A program made the position numbers and the translations under genes. Below the pieces are notes generated by a model. The model ran no database searches, had not been told where the DNA came from, and worked only from the letters and a program-made list of their open reading frames with translations. A stretch of DNA of 64,000 bases from assembly GCA_029448655.1 (NCBI GenBank), contig JACCLO010000014.1:558001-622000 (forward strand), read 5' to 3'. Below are positions 1 to 10,795 of this stretch, one piece after another (position 1 is the stretch's first letter; each line of letters starts with the position of its first letter). Source of the DNA: Wolfiporia cocos (Eukaryota; Basidiomycota; Agaricomycetes; Polyporales; Phaeolaceae).

Positions 1-73
1 CTGTCACTACAGCTTTAGTGTGTTGAGCCCGCTCGAGCTTAACTCACCGCTGGACTGTCATTGATGCATGGAG

Positions 74-2182
74 CTATGTAGAGTCAAATTGCACGCCCTG
101 CGCTAATGGCGCTGCGTCCGAGAAATTGATCGTGCAAGCGCTCCAGCGCACATATTGCTTCCACGCGTCACCACCCGACTCACGACCCCTGAGAAGCAGA
201 TAGCAATCGTGAGTAACGTACTCATGTCAAGAGCCGGCACCCAGGCTTACCATCCGGTACTCTGCAAGTCATGGCATATCTCGATTAGTCTCGTGCAACT
301 TAAACTCTTCGAGGTACTGACCTTGTTTCCTCCGAAGGCTGCACCGATTTCTGCGCCGCTTGTGCCAACGTTGACCTGACAGAGGTCAGTTGCTGTAGAA
401 GTCATGTACGTTGATCTGTGTACACACTCACATTGACGATTCCTGCGTCTGATCCAGCAGGTCCGATCCACTTGCCTACGTTCCTTATATCTCTCGTCCA
501 CAAGCTGCTGCTCAGACCCTACCAGCGCTGCGAATGAGCCATTTGTTCGCGTGCAGTGTTGTGTACGTACCTGTGGTACTGCGTTGTTCCACTCAATGGC
601 TTGCTCCAGCTCATCAAAAATCCCAACAGTTAACACAGGCGCGAACGTCTCCGTTCTCCACAGTTCATCCTTCATATCGACCTTATCCAACACTGCCACA
701 GTCGGCCTCACCCAGTTCCCACCCCTGAACCCGTCATCCAGATCGGCAGCCGTATATGCCCGCCCGCCCAGCATGGGCTCCACCCCCGCCGCGCGCAGCC
801 GCCCGATCGCCTTCTCAAAAACCCCTACCGCAGCACGCGTGTGCAGCGGCCCAAGGCGTGTCCCGGTATCGAGCGGGTCACCCGGCTTGAGTGGCGCGTA
901 GAACGCCTGCAGCTTCTGCAGGAATGAGGGCGCAACGTCGCGATGTAGGAAGAGCCGGCGCGTGGACGTGCACCGCTGGCCAGCAGTCCCGACCGCGCCG
1001 AAGAAGACGGCGGGGACGGCGAGCGAAAGGTCCGCATCCGGCATCACAATAGCAGCTGCATAAACTTGTTTAGGCAGTGTCATGTTTCAAGTCCTGGCAG
1101 CGACTGACCATTGTTCCCACCGAGCTCGAGCAGCACCTTTCCAAAGCGCGACTGGACCACTTTGCCGACTTCACGGCCGACGGTCTCGCTGCCCGTGAAA
1201 GACACTGGCTTGTCGTCAGTACGATTAATGTTTGGTATAAATGAGGGCTCACCCATGTCAACATCAGTACTTCCTACCACGCCTTCCCCGACATCCTTCC
1301 CTCCGGTGACGAGCCCGGCGATGGCACCTGGGAAGGAGTTGCGCTCCAGTACGTGCGAGACAATCTTGGTCACCGCGATAGAGCACAGTGGTGTGCTGGG
1401 AGACGGCTTCCAGAGAGTTGCGTTTCCTGCAGCAAGCGAGAGGGCGAGATTCCTGGAATCATGTCGGCGGGGTTGCGTGTATATATGCTTCGTTATACAC
1501 ACCAGCCATATACTGCGACGGGAAAATTGAACGCAGATAATACACCGACCACGCCGAGAGGGTTCGGAACTGGACTAGCAAGTCAATGATACAGAGTTGC
1601 TGTGAGAATAAGTGTTGTCGTACCTTCAAGAATGCTGTGCCCTGGCCGCTCAGATGCGACTACGCGTCCATTCATCATGCGCGAAAGACCGACCGCATAA
1701 TCGGCAATGTCAACAAACTCTTGCACCTCTCCGACACCCTCTGTCCGGACCTTGCCCATCTCAAGTGAGACCAGCGCACCAAGCTCCTCACGCTGCGAGA
1801 GTCGGGAATATCAGGTTATATTCGACAACATACTTGCAGACATGCGCACCTTGGCTGCAAGAGCCTCACGGATTTGCCGCAGAACTTCGCCCCTTTTGGG
1901 TGCGGGCACCATCCTGAACAACTCATACGCCTCGCGCGACTTGGCTAATGCGGTACGTACATCCTGGGGCGATGCAGACCTTACACGCGCGAGTACCTCG
2001 CCTGTCGTTGGACATACGCTCTCCAAAATGTCGCCTGTGCCGGTCCATTCTCCGTAGTACACGCCCGGCAGCTCTCTGTCGGTCGGAATGTCCAACGCAG
2101 ACAAGATACCTGATGCGCGCGTCGACAAGCCCCTGTGGAGAGGTGCGCGCGCAAATATCGCAAGCGTCCTGCGCGAGAGCAT
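74..2182 (-). CDS. ALDH7-family (antiquitin-like) aldehyde dehydrogenase, 10 exons
   Basis: Predicted NAD-dependent oxidation of an aldehyde such as alpha-aminoadipic semialdehyde or a related semialdehyde. The family is known; the substrate is inferred. I place exons (minus strand) at 2182-1850, 1792-1624, 1569-1503, 1452-1253, 1204-1109, 1055-571, 518-432, 375-322, 261-251 and 188-74. Phases join throughout and give 538 residues, the usual ALDH7 length. Visible hallmarks are [11 protein letters not shown] near residue 95, SFNFP-type [25 protein letters not shown], the general-base segment LLELGGNN, the catalytic cysteine in [20 protein letters not shown], and the family-specific [14 protein letters not shown]. 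The N-terminus is basic and Ser/Arg-rich and could be a mitochondrial presequence. Exon 9 is only 11 nt. The intron at 1252-1205 is 48 nt with no in-frame stop, so an unspliced reading stays open across it. Shares a divergent promoter with the gene at 2565. Confidence 0.93.
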
Positions 2183-2564
2183 CGTGGTCAGAGTGAGGCC
2201 AGTGCTTCGTGTCGGCTGGCCCAGCGCTGCTGTCGGTGTGATTGATCCGTACCGGGGTCATATGCGCTTGCCGCACCGCGCATCAATCACCCGTTCGTTC
2301 GCAATGCAGATAGCGACGTGCTTTGCCAGAGGGTGACGGTTCTAGCGAGCAGGGTCAAGATGTGCTGATACTTGTCGGCGTACCGGTGTATACCGTTGTG
2401 TGTTGTGTAACTTCTACAAGATGAAGATCTCAGTCATATATCGCTTAACCTTAAAGCGCCCATCCAAGAGAGTAGCGCCGATCGTTCGTTTCTGTTGCCG
2501 CTGCATAATCCTTTCTTTGTTCGTAGACTAGCATTGCGATTGCAACTGCAACTGAATTGACGCT
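2183..2564. promoter_or_regulatory. Divergent intergenic promoter region
   Basis: This 382-bp gap separates the start codons of the ALDH7 gene (leftward) and the DUF1308 gene (rightward), so both promoters and 5' UTRs must lie here. I see no convincing TATA box or repeated operator. It contains no supported ORF. Confidence 0.5.
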
Positions 2565-4755
2565 ATGGTACCTCAAGTCATCCACCCCGAGCTGCAGGCC
2601 TTGCGCATGCAACTGCAAGACATTCTCACAGGTATCAAAAACCTCGCACCGTCAGTTGCTCCTCCTCCGATCCTGGACTCCTCATGCATTGCATTGGAGA
2701 AGGGTGAAGATAGAAATGAATCAGTTCCTGGACTTCGCTCGCTTAGGGATGCTGTAAGACGTGATCTTGACGTCCTAGAAAGGGTAGAGTTGCCTGCTAT
2801 GCCAAACACCCGTAGGCGCTGGGGATCTGATTGTATCTCCTCTAGTAGTTCCTCGATGACCCTAGGAATGCGCATCTCCCACCACTATCTACCAATGCGC
2901 CTTACCTGATAGCGGTCTGGAGTGAGGTTCTGCGCGCACCGCCGCCCGTCCTCTCTATTTGGCAAACGTATTATGACCGCGCACAGACTGGTATGTCGCG
3001 GAAACGCGGTTCACAGAAACCTCCCGGTGTCAAGATCGACATAGTTGCAGACAGTGGTCGGAGGTGGATTCGCATAAATACGTAAGTAACCATTGATACT
3101 GACTCGTATTACACGAGAAGTTGTGGGTCGCAGCTCAGGGCAAGGAAGGCATGTGTAGCAACATATACATATCTTCCCTGAGCTGAGCTTCGAAATCATA
3201 GCGATCATACGGAACGTGATGAGCAACGGTTTGGACCACAGTATCAAATACATCTGACGATTGCAGGACAAAAAACTCGCGTATGCTCGCCGAGCTCCGT
3301 GAGATAGACTCCTACATGACCGACTCCGAGGACTCAGAGGACCCCGAGGCGGACACTCTACCCAGTCTTGCGCAGACGCAATTCGACAATTCTCTCCTCA
3401 AGATGGGCCGCGAACTTCTCGCTGCAGCGAAACAAAATCCGATCCCTGGGACGGAGGAGACGCCTACTGTGACTCTTCGTCTAACTCGTCTTGATCCCTC
3501 ACCTTCGGACGAGAAAGAACACGACCCACGCATCGCAAAAACAATACAAGAACTGCAGATCATGGGTATCGATGTTCAAATCGGTGAAAGGGACTTCCTT
3601 GCTGCAGCTGAACAGGCAGCCACTAGATCATCTCGTGCGGTATCCTTAGAGCCAACCATACACGTCAATCTCGATCTCTCCATTTTAATTGCACTAGTCT
3701 CCGATATCACTCATTCCCCGCTACCCCAATCCGCCGAGGAGGCCGATCTGCGGTTTGTCCCGCCTCCTGAATATCGCGAATGGAAGAAGAAACACATTGA
3801 AGAAACGAAGGGCCTAGATGCCGCCGCCTGGCTCGATGACGCGGATGTAGAAGACGGAGGAGGAAAACACTCCAGAGCCTTGGCTGCACAGGCTGTTCAG
3901 GAGATGCGCCGCGGCCTGCTTCAGGAAATCCATGATAGGCTCGCGAGCCTTGTGAGGCGGCCATCGGACGAAGACCCAGCATCTTCTGGCTGCTCACGAT
4001 CGGATTTCTCTGCTGTGCAGTTTTGGACAACTCCGGAGGCGCGTGACCGCTGCCTGCAGATTGTACTCTCCAAGATTGGCGGTCCAAGCGAGAAGCGGCG
4101 TGTAGAAGCGCTCTTCCCTGCTCATGCGTCCCTGTCGATGACTGCAGAAGAGGCGGAAGAAGCCTACTGGCGCGATTCGCGCTATCCCCGCGGTTTCCTG
4201 CCTCTCCTACCGATCAAAGTCTATCCTACATCTGAACCCGACATGGCGCTTGAGCCCCCCTCCCACGCGAGAGGTGAGGGCGGAGCAGCAGAAGGAGCAC
4301 CGCTATCTCCCTTCTTCGGGCAACTTGCTCAGACGTGCAGGGACGTGCTTGCGCAGCAGACGCTCCCCCGTCCTCAGCCCATCACACCTCAGCGCACAGC
4401 GGACGGGAGCAGCGCTGGCGTGCAGGCTGACAACGACGTTGCGAGCTTGCTTGCTCGCGAGTTGGAAGAGGAACTTGTCATTCCACGTGCGACATTGACG
4501 CGCGCAAATCCGAAGCTGACGGCGCACACTGTCCAGAGCCTGCTGTGGGGCGCGGTCCGCGGCTGGACGACCCTTACTGCAAACAAGGCAAGCGTCAAGG
4601 CTATCTTGCGCGAAGTCAAGGCGGCGCGGATGTCGCACGGCTGGGCCTGGAACGCGGCAGAGGCACACGAAGCGGGTGCGCAGAAGGCCGCACTTTGGGT
4701 CGTAGACCCTAGGAGTCTTGCGGAAGGAATGCGGTCGGATCTCATGTCTCCATAG
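2565..4755 (+). CDS. DUF1308 (C7orf25/UPF0415-like) protein, 646 aa
   Basis: Function unknown; the domain is conserved from fungi to animals. I place exons at 2565-2783, 2849-3081 and 3267-4755, phases consistent. The second junction splits a Thr codon. Recognisable family segments are the N-terminal helical part (ELQALRMQLQDIL), TNAPYLIAVWSEVL, the GVKIDIVADSGRRWIRINT block spanning the second intron, PRIAKTIQELQIMGIDV, HVNLDLSILIALVSDITHS, and SKIGGPSEKRRVEALF. Each lines up by eye with the human C7orf25 protein as I remember it. Acidic linkers (TDSEDSEDPE) lie between blocks. Intron 2 (185 nt) is long for this locus. No signal peptide or membrane segment. The acceptor of intron 1 (tagtag at 2848) was chosen because it is the only one that keeps the next exon in frame. 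Confidence 0.85.
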
Positions 4756-5959
4756 GACCGTGAGACTGGTGTAATTGGTGCGAAAGCAACATGAAGATAA
4801 TTTCGTTCGCATGTGCTTCTCTTATCGCTAGCTCAAGAGTGTTTTAACACGGAAGCAGTGATTTATAGGTAAGCAGGGCTGACAGGTCGAGGCATTTGAC
4901 CGCAAAAGGAGGCTTTAGCTTCTTTGGTCGTAAATCATCAATCGTCTGATGGTTCGTCTAATGATAACGGCGACTTTCTACTAACTCTTTGGGGGAGGAC
5001 TGCGGGGCAGAGGTTGGACTAAGCTCGGCGCGTCAGATGATCTACTAGAGCAAGTATGGACTGTGTATGCTCAGTTGTCTAGACCTCCAGCCCTGTGATA
5101 AATCTCGCTTGTGGATCAAGCTCGCAGAACATCAACATTCCGCATCTGCCGCGGCCAGGTACGGATTTCCACCTCCTGTGCACAGCGAAGCTGACTGATC
5201 ACAGATCACAGCCGCCGCACGAGCGCTGGACCATCCGCATCGGGACTCAATGCTTAGGCCTCAGGCCTGGGCCTTGCGCTGGACGAAATCAGCATACTCG
5301 GCAGCTTCTTCTGAGATCCATAGCCTTCGATGTCCCGCTTCCTCGTATCTCGGTCTGTCTAAGCCCAGAAACTTCGGCATTTGACTCAGGACTTACTCTA
5401 GGCCTATTTCCAGTGTCCTTGGGCGCATCGTGGCTCAAACGATCGCGGTCGGAGCCTATAAGTGCGTCGCATAGCATAACAACGTCACAGCATTTATTGA
5501 TGATTTTCCTCCAGAATCAGTGGCTATAATCCGTCTCCGTTCCAGAGCCCATCATGACCATGTTGATAATTTCCGGATGTGGTTGGAATATACTATGTGC
5601 CTGCAAATGAAGACTTAGAACTTGTGTACTCTGCATAGACTCAAAATACACCGATGCGCTCCTCAATAGTTGCTAGGCTCTAGCGGTCATTTCGCCAAAT
5701 GCCGTATCGTCAAATCATAATTAGTAAGTTGGTACCGACAGGTTACGAGCGGTACTGCGCCACACCTACGGAGGTTGTAACTCAAATATCGCGGTCGCTT
5801 CCCTGCTTTGACCACACAGATACCCCCGATTCCGACATTGGTCTAGCACGGTCCACGGACTGACTGCGATTATCACCTGGGACAACGGCAGTGTGAATTC
5901 GACTGTATGAGGAGTCGAGGCTCGAAACTGAGCGGAGGCGGGGATATCCCACATTTGTC
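4756..5959. other. Intergenic stretch, no supported gene
   Basis: About 1.2 kb downstream of the DUF1308 gene. A 144-codon open frame at 5095-5529 has no family resemblance, no plausible splice partners and a composition like random sequence. I see no repeats, TIRs or tRNA-like structure. Confidence 0.5.
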
Positions 5960-6767
5960 GTGACGTTCGAGCTTGTTCTGGAGCGTGAATTGCTCTGTAC
6001 TGAGCGCTCCTTGCAGAGTGATAATAGCTGTCCGCCGGAGTCGCAGTGGAGAACAGTGCCATGGCGTCAAAGCACGAGAAAAACTTATAAGCGTTCGACT
6101 ATTCTCCGTCTCATCCATCCTCCACATAGGTTGACACGCGGCGATGTCGAGTATGATTCAATTCGTGGGCACCTTATCCTTGATCTGATTGAACAGCGCA
6201 GCGACGCAATCCTCAAACGTCAGAACCCCCAAGAGTCTGCAGGCGGATGCTCTCCCAAGTATGTCTTCCTTGACGGCATACTAGCGAAACGCCGCTCATT
6301 CAAGTGATGTGCAGTTGCATATAGCTTCGAAGCTAACGACGAGAACTTCCCAACGAATGAACTGAGACTTGCTATGGTAAGACATAGAATTTATTTATGC
6401 AACATCAGGCTCACACAAATTCCGACAGGCTGCCATATGCTTTGGGCTTGCTTCATCGATAATTCAAGTCTCTCCCGGGCCAAGCGGTATACTGCCTCCT
6501 GCTTACCAGGCCGCATATGTGATTCTGGCATTTGGTGCTATTTGCCACATTCCGCACCATCTGTTCATGTCCGAAGCGATCCTGTGCACGGCCCTTGTGT
6601 GCATGGCATACGTGACGCTTTCGATAACCTGCTTCGGTGTATTGTGCGGGGTGCTTTGTGTTGCACCCCTACGGAGGCTGCCTTACATTCAGCATGAGTG
6701 GGTTGACAGAGGGAGGCGATTTGTCAAGCGCATAAAAAATCGAATTCTGCGGCAAGATGAAACATGA
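5960..6767 (+). CDS. Hypothetical membrane-protein gene, 5' end unresolved
   Basis: Three exons join in phase at their 3' parts: an exon ending at 6258, then 6325-6376, then 6429-6767. The last exon reads a strongly hydrophobic stretch (two to three membrane segments, for example AYVILAFGAICHIPHHLFM and LVCMAYVTLSITCFGVLCG) followed by a basic tail ending RILRQDET. Splice donors are GTATGT and GTAAGA, which are good. The 5' end is uncertain: the open frame at 5960 may start outside the true exon. I do not recognise the family. It may be a decayed gene or a relative of the next gene, but I see no clear sequence match between them. Confidence 0.35.
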
Positions 6768-7185
6768 ATATAGTTACGACAGTGCTTTACTTCTGTCTTC
6801 ACAGAGCATTATAACCCTGTTAATGTCGCCACCCGGAGTGGAAAGTCGCTGAAATCGCTTGCAGATTGTCTTGTACTTTTGCTTCCATGTGAACATCGAT
6901 ATACATTAGTATAGAGCCTGGTGTCAAAGACCGCGGTCGCTATACATACAGGTTGCTGATGTCTTTATCAGGAAGGTATTGTAGTTGCTCCTCCAAATCG
7001 GGATGGTGGTGTTTCGTCTCGGTGCGATCGTGATCAGATGACATCATAGTGTCAGTCCTGCGGTCAAGCGGTCATGCACGCGTCATGGATAGCAGGACAA
7101 ACTCGCCCCACAAGCGAGCCGCCACCGACTTGCATCCTCTTATGATTGTGTATCATAACCCGATACTTCGAGATACTACGCAGCC
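6768..7185. other. Intergenic stretch, upstream of membrane protein gene
   Basis: 418 bp with no supported ORF or repeat. It presumably contains the 3' end of the preceding transcript and the promoter of the gene at 7186. Confidence 0.4.
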
Positions 7186-8569
7186 ATGATGGAGAGTCTT
7201 CCTATCGACACATCTCACCCTGCGGTGAGGGAGTATATTGCATTAATTAGGTACACATCTTATGCTTTGTTCAGCTATCCAGATCTCTTACGGGATTCTA
7301 GGCTGCAGGTCCTCACGCCCCTCTCGCTACTGATTAACATCGCGACTGTCATCGTCTGCTCTGTAGTGTTAACTCCCGGGCTGGGTACGACTTATCGCTG
7401 ACAACTTGCGTATGCTCATGTCTTCTGCGAAGGCACAATTTCAGAATTATACCCGGCAACAATTGCCCCGAATCCTTCCCTCATTGCAATATTCGTGACT
7501 TTGATCTATATCGGCCAAATTGGGTACTGTGTGCTACTCGTGCTCGCCCGAAAGCAAGAAACGAAGGTACGCATCAATTGGGTTCGTATCCACTGAGTGC
7601 TTAGGCTCTCTTCAGACTGCTCTTGTTCAGGGCGTTGGCCTTCCTCTTGTGATCGCCAATGGGCTGATGGCCGCATGGGCAATTTCTTGGGTACGAGACA
7701 TGTCATATTCCGCTTCTATCTGGATTTAAGTAAGCAAAAATAGGTGTTACAAGCATTCCTGGTTTCTACAATTATGCTGGGAATGCTTCTTGTGCTCCTA
7801 GCGTACTGCAATCTCGTACTTCTTGTGTACCATCGTCCAAACAGGTCACGGTACGCACTCTCCCTCTGGCCTCGGCAAAATACTGATAGTACTGCTTAGT
7901 CCGTTTGACCTTTTGTTCATACACGCACCCGTGCGCGCATTCATGATATGGCCATTGATGGTTATGTTCCCGTATAGCCTCTTGTGGGTATCGCGTCTTT
8001 TGAAGCCGATCTCAGCATTTTGACTTCCTCCGCTCTTAATACTCACGGGCAGCATCACACTAGGATATACGTTTTCACCCGGAGAGCCACAGCATTATGC
8101 ACGCCACCAGTGGGCAGGGTTTGCAGTCATGCTCGGCGTGAACGTTCTTGGTGCGTCTATATCACACGGTCTGCGGCCCATGGAGTGCTCAGATGAACAC
8201 ACAGGCCTCCTCGTCGTGGTATTGCGCCGCGACATCATCTGGTGCGTCTCTGCTAGCTGGATGTGCGCAAGCATCTGGAGCCGCTCTCCAAAGCCCATGC
8301 CAGTCTGGGTACGTTCACGTTCCCTAGCCTATCTTGACCCGAGAACACTGACGATGGCGGGTACATTCGCACTGCAGCTTACATGCATGCTCTTCACAAT
8401 CGCGCACCCGCTCGCACTCGTCGCATCTGCACTGTTCATGCGCCTCCGTGGGCATCGCTACGGCGCAATCATGCTTCCGCCGGACGAGCTGGAGGACAAT
8501 GAGGCGCGCGCTGCACAGGCACATGCGGATGGACCTCGGGAGATTGATGCAGAGGCTTTGTGGGGTTGA
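7186..8569 (+). CDS. Multi-pass membrane protein of unknown function, 330 aa, 8 exons
   Basis: Exons at 7186-7384, 7433-7566, 7616-7690, 7744-7850, 7900-7983, 8053-8150, 8205-8308 and 8378-8569. All phases agree and the total is 331 codons with the TGA at 8567-8569. Hydropathy read by eye shows about seven to eight membrane segments, for example LSLLINIATVIVCSVVL, IAIFVTLIYIGQIGYCVLLV, FLVSTIMLGMLLVLLAYC, FAVMLGVNVLGLLVVVL and the last one, HPLALVASALFM. The region before segment five (PFDLLFIHAPVRAFMIWPL) and the RRDIIWCVSASWMCASIWSR stretch look like conserved family signatures. The cytosolic tail is acidic (PPDELEDNEAR). I do not recognise a named family, so no transport or enzymatic role is claimed. 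Exon 5's donor was moved 4 nt inward because only that keeps the frame into exon 6. Confidence 0.75.
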
Positions 8570-8924
8570 GGACGTAGAGGACCTCTCTCAGTCTGTGGTT
8601 TGTAACGCTTCCTTTCTTACTTGGGCGCCCAATCAAAGTTGTAATCATATAATTAAGCAAGAACGCTTGCGTGAAAGCAACATGGCGCAGCTGGAAGCGC
8701 GCAGGGCTCATAACCCTGAGGTCACTCGATCGAAACGAGTTGTTGCTATGTGTCTTTGTCGAAGACGTTTCCCTTTTTGAAGCATCTCATTTGAACTATC
8801 ACTGGTACCCTTAGTTTGAAATAATACTCTATTTCCTGTTCTTTACTTTGCAAAAGCAATACGCTGTGGTGTCTAGGTCTTGGACGACATTATTTTGTGT
8901 TCACCAACAAGACAAGTATATTTG
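8570..8924. other. Intergenic stretch before URM1
   Basis: 355 bp without a supported gene. It should hold the terminator of the membrane-protein gene and the URM1 promoter. An in-frame ATG at 8880 exists upstream of the URM1 start but would add residues unlike the family. Confidence 0.4.
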
Positions 8925-9307
8925 ATGCCTTCTGTCAAGGTCGAATTCAGTGGCGGCCTTGAGCTGCTCTTCTCTAACCAAAGGAAGCACGACATCTCCT
9001 TGCCCGAGCGCGTACCCGCGGACGGCCACGAAAGCGGACGGCCTGTGGATATCGCGTACCTGATCCTGTGGCTGCGAGACAACCTCTTGCAGGAACGGGC
9101 CGAGCTCTTCGTCGAAAATGACACTGTGTAAGTATCTACCCCTAGCTGCTGAGACGAGGCAGACTGAAAATCTCCCCGCGGCTCGACAGACGGCCGGGGA
9201 TCCTGGTGCTCGTGAATGATACGGACTGGGAGCTCGAGGGCGAGGGCGAGTATGTGCTGAAGGAGAGAGACGAGATCGTGTTCATCTCTACTCTCCACGG
9301 GGGCTAA
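8925..9307 (+). CDS. URM1: Ubiquitin-related modifier URM1, 106 aa
   Basis: URM1 is the sulfur carrier that, after thiocarboxylation of its C-terminal glycine by the E1-like Uba4, delivers sulfur for the 2-thiolation of wobble uridine in Lys/Glu/Gln tRNAs. It can also be conjugated to proteins. Two exons, 8925-9127 and 9190-9307, join at a Val codon (GT|A). Diagnostic features are the beta-grasp start [13 protein letters not shown], the [11 protein letters not shown] helix, [17 protein letters not shown], and the terminal ISTLHGG with the essential Gly-Gly at the very end. Length is close to the yeast and human proteins (about 100 aa). The ATG at 8925 was chosen over an upstream in-frame ATG because the family begins just before VEFSGG. 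Confidence 0.95.
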
Positions 9308-9678
9308 GCATGCGTGCGTGCGGTGGTAACGGGACCACGCCGTGCAGTCTGGAAGGGCGGGTAGATCAGGACGCTAGTGAGTCCCGCGACTGCGTATCGG
9401 TACGATGTGCATGCTCAATCATCGCAGAATGCAACGGGCTGTCCACAGAAGCCCTTGGACTGCTCCACGGGTGCATTGCATGCTGCTCTGCCTCGCAATT
9501 CAACGAATCATGGATTCAGGAGGGAATGTAAGGTATTCAAGCCAAACGGGGAGGGGAGCCGAGCGAAGAGAACAATCAGGGCATGCAAGTGTATCAGGTG
9601 GACTGCAGCTCCGCCTCATACGAGACGAAAAACGTTTAGCGGTCGACGGCGTGCTAACGATACATGAATGAATATAAA
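9308..9678. terminator. Convergent 3' region between URM1 and RCF1
   Basis: URM1 (+) and RCF1 (-) point toward each other across 371 bp, so both transcripts must end here. No ORF in this gap resembles a protein. I see no clear polyadenylation consensus that I would assign. Confidence 0.35.
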
Positions 9679-10428
9679 TCATGGTTTCTTCTCTGAGCTT
9701 GACGAGCCTCCGAAGCCCAACCGCTCCCAGAACCCTTTGTTCGACGAGGTGCCCGCCTCTGCAACAGGCGAGCGAAGGAGCTCCGTGCCTGCAGGTGCAG
9801 AGGACACGCCAGGCGGCGTAGGCAACGCCTCGCTCGTTTTGGGGGGCTCGGGATGGGCATCCGCGGCGCCCTTCCCACCTCCGCCGAACCAGCCGCCCCA
9901 CCCATTGCTCGTCGCGCCCTGTGATGGTGCGACCGTCCGCCGGCCCTGCGCCAGCGCCTCCTCGACGCGGTGCGCCTCCTCGGCCGCGGCGAGGCGCACC
10001 TCGAACTCCGCGCGCTCCTTCGCCGCGTTTGAGAGCAGCGCGTCCTGCTCCGCGGCCGCGGCCTCCTTCTGCTGCTTCGTCCGCCCGAACGCGTACGAGC
10101 CGCCGACGATGGCGACGATGGTCAGGCCCTGGAAGACGACGCGGGCGCGCAGCCAGAGGTTCATCGACCTCTGGTCCCCGCGCCGGGACTTGACGATCGC
10201 AGTCGCGAGCGCGACGGTCGTCAGTGCCGCGCCTTTGCGTGTACGCGTACATAGTTATTCGCATCAGAGGCGAATATGGTGTGGTGGGCATGTCAGTCAA
10301 GCACGGTCAGACGTGGGGCGTGTGTGCGCACCAAGGGGAACGAGAGGCTCCTCTTTGAACCTGCGCAGGAACTTTGTCTTGTATGTCTCCATGCCTTCCG
10401 GTGTGGGTGTTACATTGCGCACGCTCAT
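9679..10428 (-). CDS. RCF1: HIG1-domain respiratory supercomplex factor 1 (RCF1-like), 216 aa
   Basis: RCF1 sits in the mitochondrial inner membrane and supports assembly of cytochrome c oxidase and III-IV supercomplexes. Exons are 10428-10332 and 10232-9679, joined at a Gly codon. The N-terminal exon reads EEPLVPLG, the classical opening of the HIG1 domain. The second exon continues AALTTVALATAIVKSRR (first membrane helix), MNLWLRARVVFQG and LTIVAIVGGSYAFG (second helix), then a charged TKQQKEAAAAEQDAL coiled-coil stretch. This matches the RCF1 layout of two helices followed by a helical tail. The remaining C-terminal 90 residues are Gly/Ser/Pro-rich low complexity, as in many basidiomycete homologues. 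Start chosen at MSVRN because the open frame upstream has no other ATG. Confidence 0.93.
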
Positions 10429-10795
10429 GGTGCCGATGAAGTCCGCGGTCAAAGCAAGGAGAGATGGCTTAGAGATGTGGTCGGGTGTGCGACTTGGTGG
10501 GGCGTGATCAAGAAGTCAGATGCCGAACTGCTTCCGCCACTGCCTGAAGGTCGGTGGGACGCTGTCGTCCTGATCTATCGAGGACGCACGCGACAATGCG
10601 GAGCACACCCATCTCAATTGAACGAACAATTCTGGCTCGGAGAGACACGGTTCGCGGACTACTGATCATAACTGAATCACGGGCGCTTGACGCGATCGAG
10701 GTATGGATCTGCAGATTCCCGCCGGCAGATATATACATATGTGTTCTCGGTCTATATGCTCATATATGTTTTCGAAACAAATCATACATATGTGT
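10429..10795. other. Intergenic gap between RCF1 promoter and F-box gene 3' end
   Basis: 367 bp. It contains the RCF1 promoter/5' UTR (leftward) and the 3' end of the F-box gene. A short run rich in ATATATG near 10730-10800 is AT-rich but I assign no function. Confidence 0.4.

Noticed and set aside
5095..5529. 144-codon ORF downstream of the DUF1308 gene
   Set aside because: No family resemblance, no splice support, composition like random sequence.
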